Assembly (NCBI GenBank): GCA_910577295.1
Contig: CAJTLS010000003.1
Span: 73,640-137,639, forward strand
Direction of reading: 5' to 3'
From: an uncultured Eubacterium sp.
GTDB taxonomy: Bacteria > Bacillota > Clostridia > Lachnospirales > Lachnospiraceae
DNA length: 64,000 nt
Positions 17,193 to 26,257 of this stretch are shown piece by piece. Within the stretch, counting starts at the first letter, position 1; each line of letters begins with the position of its first letter. The position numbers were made by a program, and so were the translations under genes. A model generated the notes under the pieces. That model was not told where the DNA came from, did not search any database, and saw nothing but the letters and a program-made list of their open reading frames with translations.

Positions 17193-20030
17193 ATGTTTGA
17201 ATTGGTGAAAGGAACTAAGGCAGCAGGAATATATATAGATAAAAATGCCGCTGATTATGAAGGGTTGTTTCATGTAGCCGCAAAACTGCAGGAAGATATC
17301 GGCGTCGTGAGCGGTATAAAACCGCAGATAGAAGATGTTTTGACCGATGATTTCCAGATTGTGGCGGGTACAATCGGAAGTCATCCCATCATTGATAAGA
17401 TGGTGGAAGAGGGGACGTTAGAGACAGCTAATTTACAGGGAAAGCGTGAGAGCTATGCGATTCGCCTTGTGGGTAAGAAGTTAGTAATCGCAGGAACGGA
17501 AACCGTGTCTACACTTCACGGGATGTATCATATTTCGGAGAAGATTGGCGTCTCACCGTGGGTGTACTGGGGCGATGCCGTGCCGAAGAAACAATCCGAA
17601 ATTGTCTTTGGAGACGAGATTGTGTTCACTTCAAAAGAGCCGTCTGTGAAGTTCCGCGGCTTCTTTATGAATGATGAATGGCCGTCGCTTGGAAGATTTG
17701 TGGAAAACACGTTCGGGGATTTTAACGTGAAGTTTTATGATAAAGTATTTGATTTGCTTCTTCGTCTTAAGGGGAATTATTTCTGGCCGGCGATGTGGTC
17801 GGCGTCGCTGTCGCTCGATGGGGGCGGGAACGACCCTCTGGCTTCGGTTAAGCTGGCAACGAATCTGGGAATTACGATAGGAAACTCTCATCACGAGCCG
17901 CTGATGCGCTCGAGTGAAGAATGGGATAAGGTGAAGACGGATACGAACAATGTTGGTTATGGAAAAGATTGGAATTATTACACAAACGGAGAGGGACTGT
18001 ACCGTTATTGGGAAGATGGCGTTGAGAGAAATAAAGAGTTTAAGCATATGATAACTATCGGTATGCGTGGAGAACGGGATACGACGATGTTGCCGAAAGG
18101 CTCTTCCATTCAGGAAAATGTGGAGCTGCTCCGACAGATTATTACCGACCAGCAGAAAATCATAAAGGACAAAGGGTGCGATAAGCTGCCGCAGATGCTC
18201 GCTTTGTATAAAGAAGTGGAGGCGTATTACTATGGCGGCGATGGCGTGAAAGGGTTACGGGACTGGGATGCTCTGGACGATACCATTTTGCTTCTCGCCG
18301 ATGATAACTTTGCCAATGTAAGGACGCTGCCGACGGAGGAAAACCGTGACCGGAAAGCGGGTTGGGGATTGTATTATCATTTTGACTACCATGGCGCGCC
18401 CGTGTCATATGAGTGGGTGAACTCAACAACGTTACCGAAAGTCTGGGAACAGCTGACGATGGCATATGAGTATGGAATCCGCGATCTATGGATTGTCAAT
18501 GTCGGTGATATCCGTCCGCAGGAGCTGCCGTTATCTTATTATATGGCGCTTGCCTATGATTATGAAACGATGGGAATCGCTCATCCGAACGAGACAGACT
18601 TATTTGTGAAAGAATGGGTGGAACAGCAATTTGGCGGACTTATTGAGGATGAAGATGTCAAAGCGGATATCGTATCCATCTTAAAAGCGTACACAAGAAT
18701 GCACGGCAACCGCCGCCCGGAAGTTACTTATGCGGATACTTATCATGTCAATCACTATGATGAAAATTCGAGAATGATAGAATTGTGCCACCGCATAAAA
18801 GCTCTGGCAGATGATGTGGACGATAAGATTCCGCCAGAGGCGAAAGAGAGCTATTATGGACTTGTATATTATCCGGCAGTTGCCGGCGCAAATGTGCAGC
18901 TTATGAATCTCTATGCCGGAAAGAACCAATTTTATGCGGAAAACGGCGCGGCTGCGGCAAATGAATACGCAAAACGGGTGAAACAGTGTATCGCCTACGA
19001 CGAAGAGCTGACGCAGTATTACAATGAGCAGATGGCAGGTGGCAAGTGGAAAGGAATGATGTCGTCTGCGCATATTTGCTTTACTTCATGGAATGACGAG
19101 GGATGGAAGTACCCTGAAACGGTAATGCTTGAGCCGTCAAAGGAGGACAAAATGCTTGTTCTGGCTGCCAATGCAGACAAATTTGTCAGTGAGGGCTTGA
19201 TTTCTCTTCCAGAGTTTACGAATGTGGGGCAGGAGAGTTACCGCATTCGGGTGGCGAACGCCGCTGCGCGCCCGCTGGACGTATCCATCGCTGCCAATCA
19301 GCAGGCAATTCGGATTGAGCAGGTAGAATCTTCTGTCGTTTCGGTTTCTAACTATATGGTATTGATTGACTGGAGCCAGCTATCTGGAGATTTGGAGGGA
19401 ATCATTACGATTCGGGCAGCGGGAAGCGAAGTAAACGTGAAAATGTCCGCAGTTGTTATTGATATAGAACAGGCAGAGCCTATGACCTTTGTTGAGCGGG
19501 ATGGTCTGGTTGCTATTGAGGCAGAGCATTTTGCCCGGACAGAGGAAAGAGATGGATTCCGTTGGGAGAACTTGAAAGAATACGGTAAGACGCTTTCTTC
19601 CATGAAAATCTATCCGCTGCTTCACAATTTTGAGAAGCCGGCAGAGGCGCCTGCGCTCGTCTATCGCGTGCTCATACGGGAGGGCGGCGATTATACATTG
19701 CGTGTGATTACCGCGCCGACTAACAACTTGGAAGACGGGAAAAATATGCGTTATGCCGTGTGCGCGGACGACGGGGAAGCGGATGTGGTGAAGACGCTTC
19801 CGGATGAAAATTATAATATTGGCGGCGGACACTGGCGGCCGCACGACTGGGCGGAGGGCGTATTGAACAACTGCCACTATGGCGAGAATAAAATGACGCT
19901 GGAGGCAGGATGTCACACGATAACGCTCTACGGCATGGAAGCGGGGCTTGTAATACAAAAATTGGTTCTTTATAAAGGAGATTTGCCGGAGTCCTATTTT
20001 GGGCCGACAGAGAATGGCTATACGAAATAA
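17193..20030 (+). CDS. GH115 xylan alpha-glucuronidase
   Basis: The 945-residue protein carries the GH115 catalytic region: KFRGFFMNDEWPSLGRF near residue 155, then LRLKGNYFWPAMWSASL and GITIGNSHHEPLMRSS, and FDYHGAPVSYEWVNSTT near residue 400. A C-terminal beta-sandwich (about 780-940) is typical of the family. GH115 enzymes release (4-O-methyl)glucuronic acid from internal and terminal xylose units of glucuronoxylan. There is no signal peptide, so it should act in the cytoplasm on imported oligosaccharides. It is in an operon with uxaC. Confidence 0.92.
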   Translation: MFELVKGTKAAGIYIDKNAADYEGLFHVAAKLQEDIGVVSGIKPQIEDVLTDDFQIVAGTIGSHPIIDKMVEEGTLETANLQGKRESYAIRLVGKKLVIAGTETVSTLHGMYHISEKIGVSPWVYWGDAVPKKQSEIVFGDEIVFTSKEPSVKFRGFFMNDEWPSLGRFVENTFGDFNVKFYDKVFDLLLRLKGNYFWPAMWSASLSLDGGGNDPLASVKLATNLGITIGNSHHEPLMRSSEEWDKVKTDTNNVGYGKDWNYYTNGEGLYRYWEDGVERNKEFKHMITIGMRGERDTTMLPKGSSIQENVELLRQIITDQQKIIKDKGCDKLPQMLALYKEVEAYYYGGDGVKGLRDWDALDDTILLLADDNFANVRTLPTEENRDRKAGWGLYYHFDYHGAPVSYEWVNSTTLPKVWEQLTMAYEYGIRDLWIVNVGDIRPQELPLSYYMALAYDYETMGIAHPNETDLFVKEWVEQQFGGLIEDEDVKADIVSILKAYTRMHGNRRPEVTYADTYHVNHYDENSRMIELCHRIKALADDVDDKIPPEAKESYYGLVYYPAVAGANVQLMNLYAGKNQFYAENGAAAANEYAKRVKQCIAYDEELTQYYNEQMAGGKWKGMMSSAHICFTSWNDEGWKYPETVMLEPSKEDKMLVLAANADKFVSEGLISLPEFTNVGQESYRIRVANAAARPLDVSIAANQQAIRIEQVESSVVSVSNYMVLIDWSQLSGDLEGIITIRAAGSEVNVKMSAVVIDIEQAEPMTFVERDGLVAIEAEHFARTEERDGFRWENLKEYGKTLSSMKIYPLLHNFEKPAEAPALVYRVLIREGGDYTLRVITAPTNNLEDGKNMRYAVCADDGEADVVKTLPDENYNIGGGHWRPHDWAEGVLNNCHYGENKMTLEAGCHTITLYGMEAGLVIQKLVLYKGDLPESYFGPTENGYTK

Positions 20031-20051
20031 TCAAAGGATGATATATATGAG

Positions 20052-20086
20052 TTGGGGCATGATATCAATAGAGATATTATGCTCCT
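20052..20086 (+). terminator. Possible terminator hairpin after the GH115 gene
   Basis: A 13-bp stem with two wobble pairs (arms starting GGGGCATG and ending TATGCTCC) lies 21 bp past the stop codon, but only a TTT follows. It may attenuate transcription into the LrgA/LrgB pair. Confidence 0.45.
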
Positions 20087-20173
20087 TTGGCTATGTGAAA
20101 GTAAAGTGAAAATACTTGCGGGCGTCCTTGTGAAGCGTGATGCCCATGGTTTGATAGAAAGAAGGACAAAAGG

Positions 20174-20527
20174 ATGAAATGGATGTTTCAATTTGCAATT
20201 ATATTGTTTATTACATTCTTGGGAGAAGTTATGCATTCGCTTATACCGTGGACAATTCCTGCCGGTATTTATGGTATGGTACTTTTGATTATCTGTCTGT
20301 GTCTGCGGATTATTAAGTTGGAGCAAGTGGAGGGGGCGGCAGATTTTCTCGTTGAAATTATGCCGCTTTGCTTTATTCCGGCAGGAGTGGGATTGATGGA
20401 GAAGTGGTCTGAGTTCCAACGGCTGCTTCTGCCCCTGCTAATTGCCGTTTTTGTAATAACTATACTGGTTTTTGTAGTGACGGGACGAGTGGCGCAGTTT
20501 ATTGTGAGACGCAGGAAAGGAAGGTGA
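20174..20527 (+). CDS. CidA/LrgA family membrane protein
   Basis: The 117-residue protein has four hydrophobic segments and the LrgA pattern (FLGEVMHSLIPWTIPAGIYGMVLL and MPLCFIPAGVGLMEKW). CidA/LrgA proteins were described as holin-like modulators of murein hydrolase activity. In Bacillus a related pair (PftA/PftB, formerly YsbA/YsbB) takes up pyruvate. It forms a tight pair with an LrgB-type gene 7 bp downstream. The position after uronate genes, whose breakdown yields pyruvate, fits either role. GAAGG lies upstream of the ATG. Confidence 0.88.
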   Translation: MKWMFQFAIILFITFLGEVMHSLIPWTIPAGIYGMVLLIICLCLRIIKLEQVEGAADFLVEIMPLCFIPAGVGLMEKWSEFQRLLLPLLIAVFVITILVFVVTGRVAQFIVRRRKGR

Positions 20528-20534
20528 GCATAGG

Positions 20535-21227
20535 ATGAAAGAGTTTTTTGGCAATTCCTTATTTTTTGCGGTGACGATAAGTTTGCTTAGCTATCAGTTT
20601 GGAATTTGGGTGAAAAAGAAAACGAAGTGTTCCATTTTGAATCCGCTGCTCGTTTCTATTGTTATTGTTATCATCATTCTTCTGCTCTTTAACATTGATT
20701 ACGAATATTATGAGGCCGGGAGCAGTGCCTTGAACTACCTATTGACTCCGGCGACAGTGGCGCTGGCGGTACCGTTGTATCGGCAGATAGAGGTATTGAA
20801 AAAATATGGTGCGGCTATTGTAGTTGCCGTTCTTTCCGGGGTGCTGACGAGTTTAATAAGCACGGTAGCATTGGCGTTTATGTTTCGTTTGCGCTATGAG
20901 GAATATGTGACCTTACTGCCAAAATCAATTACTACGGCAATTGGAATGGTTATGAGTGAGGAATTGGGAGGACTGGTGACAATTACGGTCGCTGTTATTG
21001 TTGTAACCGGCATTATTGGTAATGTATTGGCAGAAGGCTTGTGCCGCCTGTTTCGTATCAGGGAGAAAGTAGCAGTAGGACTTGCTTTGGGAACTTCTGC
21101 TCATGCGGTTGGAACGGCACGGGCAATGGAGATGGGAGAGATAGAGGGAGCTATGAGTAGTGTGGCGATTGTTCTATCGGGAATTTTTACAGTACTGCTG
21201 GCGAATTTGTTTACATTAATTTATTAA
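20535..21227 (+). CDS. LrgB/CidB family membrane protein
   Basis: The 230-residue protein has about seven hydrophobic segments and the LrgB pattern, including LTPATVALAVPLYRQ, LLPKSITTAIGM and ALGTSAHAVGTARA. It is the partner of the CidA/LrgA protein encoded immediately upstream; such pairs form a membrane complex. A specific function (murein hydrolase control or pyruvate transport) cannot be assigned from sequence alone. No LytSR-type regulator is adjacent; the LytTR regulators in this window lie 7 kb away and their binding element is not found here. Confidence 0.88.
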   Translation: MKEFFGNSLFFAVTISLLSYQFGIWVKKKTKCSILNPLLVSIVIVIIILLLFNIDYEYYEAGSSALNYLLTPATVALAVPLYRQIEVLKKYGAAIVVAVLSGVLTSLISTVALAFMFRLRYEEYVTLLPKSITTAIGMVMSEELGGLVTITVAVIVVTGIIGNVLAEGLCRLFRIREKVAVGLALGTSAHAVGTARAMEMGEIEGAMSSVAIVLSGIFTVLLANLFTLIY

Positions 21228-21284
21228 TGGGAGTGTGTAGAAGACAAAGTAAGAAAAGATGAATAAAAAAATGAACCTTTCTTT

Positions 21285-21296
21285 TTGTCATGACAA
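21285..21296. promoter_or_regulatory. Perfect 12-bp palindrome upstream of the solute-binding protein gene
   Basis: TTGTCATGACAA is a perfect dyad 40 bp ahead of the ATG, in an AT-rich promoter-like region. It could be an operator for an unidentified repressor. Confidence 0.35.
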
Positions 21297-21336
21297 TATA
21301 GAGTAAAAGGACATAACAAAAAAAGGAGGGGTTCAT

Positions 21337-22761
21337 ATGAAAAGAAAAATCAAAAAAATAGCAGCGCTGACACTGAGCGTGGTTCTTGTGACGGGCTGCA
21401 TGTCCGGATGTACGAGTGAGAAAGGAACGAATGGCAGCGCAGCGAGCGGTTCAGGAACCGTTTCGTCAAATGGAAAGAAAAAATTTGAGGATTTAGGTGG
21501 AATGGACATTTTGATTGGCGACTGGTACACGGAGGAAATCGATGGGGAGAAGACGGAGTACCAGCAGGCGCAGCTCGACTATTATAAGGAGATTCAGGAC
21601 ACTTATAATTTTACGATTAAAAGAGAGAGCGCTTACGCATATGAGGGAATGCAGGCAAAATTTGTCAATGATGTGATGGCAAACAATCCAACATGCCAGA
21701 TTTACTGCCTCTATCAGGAAACGGTGTCAGCGCCGTTGATGAAAGGGTTAATGAGGGATTTATCCAAGCTGCCGGAATTTGATTTCAAAGAGGAAAAGTG
21801 GAACCCAACTGTGACGGAGCTGATGACAATTGGCGACGGCATATGGGGAATGAGTGTGGAGAGAGAACCGCGCGGAGGAATATTCTATAACAAGCGTCTG
21901 TTCAAAGAGGCTGGTATTCCGGAAGAGGAGCCGTATGATTTGCAGGCGTCTAATCAGTGGACATGGGAAAAGTTTGAAGAGTATTGTAAGAAGCTGACAA
22001 AAGATACGGATGGCGATGGAAAGACAGACCAATATGCGATGGCAAGTTTTTCCAAATATTATCTGCCAATGTGTGCGGCAACAAACGACGCCACGTTTAT
22101 TGACAGACAAGAGGATGGTAAATATAAGAGCGCTATTGAAACACAGAATTTTAAAGATGCCATGATTTGGGGCATTGATATGATGAAAAAAGGATATGTG
22201 ATGCCAAAGCCGCAAAACGCATCGGCGTGGGATTGGTACAAGGCAGCTTTCCGCGACGGCGAGGTGGCAATGCAGACTTCAGAAACGTACGAGATAACTT
22301 CCTTTGCCGATATGAAAGACGATTGGGGCTTCATTATGTTCCCATATAATCAGAAAAATAAGAATGCCACAAATAAAACGATACCAAACGATAACATTTT
22401 TGTTATGCCGAGCTGTTATGATGATGCGACAGCGGAAAAGATAGCTTTTGCTTTTGATTTGTATACAGAGCCGCTAGATGGTTTCTCCACAGATGAGGCG
22501 TACTGTGAGCAGTACTACAACAGGTTCCGCGATGATCGCGCCGTAGACGAGACGTTAATGATGATGAAAGAAAAAGAGCATAAGCAGACATCCTATCTGC
22601 CAATGATTACCAATATGGATTTAGGCGAATACTGCTATGGCGTGTACGCACTCGCAGAAACCCCATCAAAGAAAATAGAAGAATTGTCTTCCAAATGGGA
22701 ACAGAAAGTGAAGAAAGTGAACGAGGAGTATGAAAAATTCGCGAGAGAACATCAGAAATAA
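21337..22761 (+). CDS. Extracellular solute-binding lipoprotein (sugar ABC transporter type)
   Basis: The 474-residue protein has a lipoprotein signal peptide (lipobox VTGC, Cys21, or the nearby MSGC) followed by a Ser/Gly-rich linker. The body resembles family 1 solute-binding proteins: GGIFYNKRLFKEAGIPEEEP, WTWEKFEEYCKKLTKDTDGDGKTDQYA. It should capture an oligosaccharide at the cell surface. No permease or ATPase genes lie beside it, so it must use a transporter encoded elsewhere. AGGAGGGG precedes the ATG. Location beside the glucuronate genes suggests a carbohydrate ligand, but this is inference. Confidence 0.87.
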   Translation: MKRKIKKIAALTLSVVLVTGCMSGCTSEKGTNGSAASGSGTVSSNGKKKFEDLGGMDILIGDWYTEEIDGEKTEYQQAQLDYYKEIQDTYNFTIKRESAYAYEGMQAKFVNDVMANNPTCQIYCLYQETVSAPLMKGLMRDLSKLPEFDFKEEKWNPTVTELMTIGDGIWGMSVEREPRGGIFYNKRLFKEAGIPEEEPYDLQASNQWTWEKFEEYCKKLTKDTDGDGKTDQYAMASFSKYYLPMCAATNDATFIDRQEDGKYKSAIETQNFKDAMIWGIDMMKKGYVMPKPQNASAWDWYKAAFRDGEVAMQTSETYEITSFADMKDDWGFIMFPYNQKNKNATNKTIPNDNIFVMPSCYDDATAEKIAFAFDLYTEPLDGFSTDEAYCEQYYNRFRDDRAVDETLMMMKEKEHKQTSYLPMITNMDLGEYCYGVYALAETPSKKIEELSSKWEQKVKKVNEEYEKFAREHQK

Positions 22762-22778
22762 AGTTTGAAAATATTTTC

Positions 22779-22807
22779 TTTACATTTGCGATTGTTTGTG
22801 CTAAAAT
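22779..22807 (+). promoter_or_regulatory. Promoter of the aspS-gatCAB operon
   Basis: TTTACA at 22779-22784 and TAAAAT at 22802-22807 are 17 bp apart, with a TGC extended -10. Transcription should start near 22814, at the beginning of the T-box leader. Confidence 0.75.
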
Positions 22808-22812
22808 ACTCG

Positions 22813-23084
22813 ACAAAGCGATGAAGGAAACGAATACTCATGCGGCGACTGCAGGACAGGGAGAGGCATCATCGACTGAAAGTGCCTTATGGAAGCGGTG
22901 GGTAGGAGAACATTCCCGAGCAGAAAGACTGAACTTATGTAGTAGGTTTTTCCGGCAGATACCGTTATCATCAAAATGAGGTGGAGATACAATGGGGTAT
23001 CTCAACGCGGGTGGTACCGCGGGTATTTTATATATTTGATTTTCCCGTCCCAGATAAGCAGAGATGCTTTTCTGGGACGTTTTT
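22813..23084 (+). ncRNA. T-box riboswitch, predicted specifier AAC (asparagine)
   Basis: The conserved T-box core GGGTGGTACCGCGGG lies at 23009-23023. A strong terminator (CGTCCCAGA/TCTGGGACG, 23046-23084 with T5) follows, and CCCGTCCC at 23044-23051 can pair instead with the core to form the antiterminator. In Stem I, GGAA/TTCC and CTC/GAG enclose a specifier loop whose 3' side is AAC-A at 22909-22912. AAC is an Asn codon, so uncharged tRNA-Asn should relieve termination. This fits the downstream operon, which makes Asn-tRNA by the indirect route. The specifier choice rests on manual folding. Confidence 0.9.
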
Positions 23085-23121
23085 GTTATGGCAGCAGAAA
23101 GAGGAAAGAGAGGAAGCAGGT

Positions 23122-24453
23122 ATGAAATTTTTGACAGGAGAAATGGAAACAACAACAAAAGAGATTGCAGAGATTTTGGCAGGCGGTCTCGACGGAGAAG
23201 AAGTTAAAGTAAACGGATGTATTCACAAGATTCGCAAGATGGGAGAAGTCGCCTTTATCATTTTGCGCAAGCGGGAAGGGCTGGTACAGGCCGTTTATGA
23301 AGAGGGTGCAGCTAACGTTACCTTAAAGGAACTTGCCGAAGAAGCGGCGGTAGAGATAACGGGTATCGTGAAATCAGAAGAGCGCGCGCCTAACGGCTTT
23401 GAAATCCGCATCCACAAAATCCGCATACTTTCCCGGCCAAGCGCGCCGATGCCGATAGCAGTCAACAAATGGAAGATGAATACTTCTTTGGAGACGAAGC
23501 TGGATTTCCGGCCGCTGTCACTGCGCAATATAAGGGAGCGGGCCAAGTTCCGTATTCAGGAGGGCGTTACGCGGGGATTTCGTGAGTATTTGCGCGGCTG
23601 CGGGTTTACGGAGATTCACACGCCGAAGATTGGCGCCAGAGGCGCGGAGGGCGGAGCCAATCTGTTCCGTCTGGAATATTTTCACCGCCATGCCGTGCTC
23701 GCACAGAGCCCGCAGTTTTATAAGCAGATGATGGTAGGGGTATTTGACCGTGTATTTGAAGTGGCACCGGTATTCCGTGCGGAGAAGCATAACACAAAGC
23801 GGCACTTAAATGAATATACTTCGCTTGATTTTGAGATGGGGTATATTGAAAGCTTCGAGGATATTATGCAGATGGAGACGGGCTTTTTGCAGTATACGAT
23901 GGCCCTGCTGGAAAGGGAATATCAACAGGAGTTAAAGCTTCTCGACGTGTCGCTGCCAAAGACGGATAAGATACCGCAGGTGAGATTCGACCGCGCCAAG
24001 CAGCTGGCGGCGGAGAAGTATCACAGGGAAATCCGTAACCCATATGATTTGGAGCCGGAAGAGGAAGTGTTGATTTCCCGATATTTCAAAGAAGAAATGG
24101 ATGCGGATTTTGTATTTGTCACCCATTATCCATCGAAAAAAAGACCTTTTTATGCGATGGACGCGCCCGACGACGAAAAGTTTACGTTAAGTTTTGATTT
24201 GTTGTTTCAGGGTTTGGAGATTACGACCGGCGGGCAGCGCATTCACGATTATGCCATGCTGGAAGAGAAGCTGCAGCAGCGGGGGATGACACAGGAGGGA
24301 ATGGAGCAGTATATGCTTGTATTTAAACATGGTATGCCGCCGCACGGCGGGCTCGGCATTGGACTGGAGAGATTGACAATGAAACTTCTCGGAGAAGACA
24401 ATGTGCGGGAGACTACTTTATTTCCAAGGGATTTAGGGCGTCTTGAGCCATAA
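23122..24453 (+). CDS. aspS: Aspartate-tRNA(Asp/Asn) ligase, archaeal-type, non-discriminating
   Basis: The 443-residue enzyme is short for a bacterial AspRS (about 590 residues, with a GAD insertion) and matches the archaeal/eukaryal type. It has an N-terminal OB-fold anticodon domain (about residues 25-110) and a class II catalytic core with FTEIHTPKIGARGAEGG, FRAEKHNTKRHLNEYT and GIGLERLTMKLLGEDNVRET. With gatCAB directly downstream and an Asn-type T-box upstream, it probably charges tRNA-Asn with Asp for amidation. The ATG at 23122 has GAGGAAGCAGG upstream; the longer frame starting at 22981 runs through the T-box and is not coding. Confidence 0.93.
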   Translation: MKFLTGEMETTTKEIAEILAGGLDGEEVKVNGCIHKIRKMGEVAFIILRKREGLVQAVYEEGAANVTLKELAEEAAVEITGIVKSEERAPNGFEIRIHKIRILSRPSAPMPIAVNKWKMNTSLETKLDFRPLSLRNIRERAKFRIQEGVTRGFREYLRGCGFTEIHTPKIGARGAEGGANLFRLEYFHRHAVLAQSPQFYKQMMVGVFDRVFEVAPVFRAEKHNTKRHLNEYTSLDFEMGYIESFEDIMQMETGFLQYTMALLEREYQQELKLLDVSLPKTDKIPQVRFDRAKQLAAEKYHREIRNPYDLEPEEEVLISRYFKEEMDADFVFVTHYPSKKRPFYAMDAPDDEKFTLSFDLLFQGLEITTGGQRIHDYAMLEEKLQQRGMTQEGMEQYMLVFKHGMPPHGGLGIGLERLTMKLLGEDNVRETTLFPRDLGRLEP

Positions 24454-24501
24454 GGGGCCGCGCCGGATTGCGGATAGTGAGAGAAAGGAATGGAGGAGAC
24501 T

Positions 24502-24795
24502 ATGGCAAACTTTATTTCGGATGAGATGATAGAATACGTTGGGATTTTGGCAAAGCTCGAATTATCCAAAGAGGAGAGAGAGCAGGCCAAAAAGGATATG
24601 GCAGGCATGCTTGATTATATTGATAAACTGAATGAGCTGGATACGGACAATGTGGAGCCGATGTCCCATGTGTTTCCACTGAATAATGTATTTCGGGAAG
24701 ATTGCGTCACTAATGGAGAGCAGCGTGACAATATGCTTTCAAATGCTCCTGAGAAGAAAGATGGTACTTACATGGTGCCAAAAACATTTGAGTAA
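24502..24795 (+). CDS. gatC: Aspartyl/glutamyl-tRNA amidotransferase subunit C
   Basis: The 97-residue protein matches GatC, the small subunit that wraps around GatA and stabilises its contact with GatB. It has [21 protein letters not shown] and the conserved [20 protein letters not shown]. The ATG at 24502 has GGAGG 5 bp upstream; an ATG at 24490 is less well placed. Its position between aspS and gatA places the whole amidotransferase under the T-box. Confidence 0.95.
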   Translation: MANFISDEMIEYVGILAKLELSKEEREQAKKDMAGMLDYIDKLNELDTDNVEPMSHVFPLNNVFREDCVTNGEQRDNMLSNAPEKKDGTYMVPKTFE

Positions 24796-24809
24796 GGGGG
24801 AAACAAACG

Positions 24810-26255
24810 ATGGATTTGATGAATTTATCTGCGGTAGCCTTAGGGGAAAAAATCAGGACAGGTGAAGTGACAGCGCAGGATGCTGCCCGTGCCGCCCTTT
24901 TAAAGATAAAGGAAGAAGAGGAGCGCATAAACAGTTTTGTGACGGTTCTTCCAGAGGAAGAAATTATTGCCAGAGCGGCGCAGGTGCAGGAAAAGATAGA
25001 GAGCGGAGAACTTACCGGCCCGCTGGCCGGAGTTCCGGTTGCCATTAAGGATAATTTATGTACACAGGGGATTCTTACAACATGCAGCTCAAAAATCCTT
25101 GGTAACTTTAAGCCGACTTATTCTTCAGAGGCGGTTTTGAATCTCGAGAGGGGCGGGGCCATTTTAATCGGAAAGACAAATATGGACGAATTTGCCATGG
25201 GAAGCACAACGGAGACTTCTGCTTATGGAGTAACCAGAAATCCGCATAATACTGAACATGTACCGGGAGGCTCATCGGGAGGTTCATGCGCGGCAGTTGC
25301 GGCGGGGGAATGCAGTTATGCGCTTGGCTCGGATACGGGAGGCTCGATTCGGCAGCCGGCTTCTTTCTGCGGGGTGACGGGAATCAAGCCGACGTATGGT
25401 ACGGTATCCCGTTACGGACTGATTGCCTATGGCTCGTCGCTCGACCAGATTGGCCCGATTGCAAGAGATGTGACGGATTGTGCCACGATACTGGAAGTGA
25501 TTTCCTCTTATGATAACAAGGACAGCACTTCTGTACAGCGCGAGGATATTGATTTTACGGCGGCGCTTACCGAAGATGTAAAAGGCATGCGGATTGGTAT
25601 TCCGCGGGATTATATAAGAGACGGGCTGCAGCCTGAAGTGAGAGACGCTGTCATGGCAGCGGCAGAAGTGCTGCGGCAGCGGGGGGCGGTTGTAGAAGAA
25701 TTTGATTTAAGCCTTGTTGAATATGCGATTCCGGCATATTATGTTATTGCTTCGGCAGAAGCGAGTTCGAACTTATCGCGGTATGACGGAGTGAAGTACG
25801 GATACCGGACAGAGCGATATGAGGGACTTCATAATATGTACAAGAAGAGCCGCTCGGAGGGATTTGGGCCGGAAGTTAAGAGGCGTATCATGCTTGGCTC
25901 GTTTGTGTTGAGCAGCGGCTATTACGATGCCTATTATCTGAAAGCGTTGCGTACGAAAGCACTCATTAAGGAAGCTTTTAACCGTGCTTTCGAATCATAT
26001 GATGTCATTCTCTCTCCGGCAGCTCCGACGACGGCGCCTAAAATAGGCGAGAGTCTGTGCGACCCAATCAAGATGTATCTGGGCGATATTTATACGATTT
26101 CTGCCAATTTGGCCGGACTTCCGGCGATGAGCGTTCCCTGCGGACGGGACGAGAGCGGGCTTCCGATTGGCCTGCAGTTGATTGGAGATTGTTTTCAGGA
26201 AAAGAAAATCATTCAGACTGCTTACACGTATGAGCAGGCGAGAGGGGGAGAATAG
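24810..26255 (+). CDS. gatA: Aspartyl/glutamyl-tRNA amidotransferase subunit A
   Basis: The 481-residue amidase-signature protein liberates ammonia from glutamine for transfer to Asp-tRNA-Asn or Glu-tRNA-Gln. The Ser-cisSer-Lys triad is visible as Lys80 (VAIKDN), Ser155 (PGGSSGGS) and Ser179 (GSDTGGSIRQPA), one residue shifted from the Staphylococcus enzyme. Length and order are normal. It starts 14 bp after gatC with AAGGGGG upstream, and ends 2 bp before gatB. Confidence 0.97.
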   Translation: MDLMNLSAVALGEKIRTGEVTAQDAARAALLKIKEEEERINSFVTVLPEEEIIARAAQVQEKIESGELTGPLAGVPVAIKDNLCTQGILTTCSSKILGNFKPTYSSEAVLNLERGGAILIGKTNMDEFAMGSTTETSAYGVTRNPHNTEHVPGGSSGGSCAAVAAGECSYALGSDTGGSIRQPASFCGVTGIKPTYGTVSRYGLIAYGSSLDQIGPIARDVTDCATILEVISSYDNKDSTSVQREDIDFTAALTEDVKGMRIGIPRDYIRDGLQPEVRDAVMAAAEVLRQRGAVVEEFDLSLVEYAIPAYYVIASAEASSNLSRYDGVKYGYRTERYEGLHNMYKKSRSEGFGPEVKRRIMLGSFVLSSGYYDAYYLKALRTKALIKEAFNRAFESYDVILSPAAPTTAPKIGESLCDPIKMYLGDIYTISANLAGLPAMSVPCGRDESGLPIGLQLIGDCFQEKKIIQTAYTYEQARGGE

Positions 26256-26257
26256 TT

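Noticed and set aside
22981..23121. N-terminal extension of AspRS
   Set aside because: The in-frame upstream codons are the T-box core and terminator; the true start has its own ribosome-binding site.
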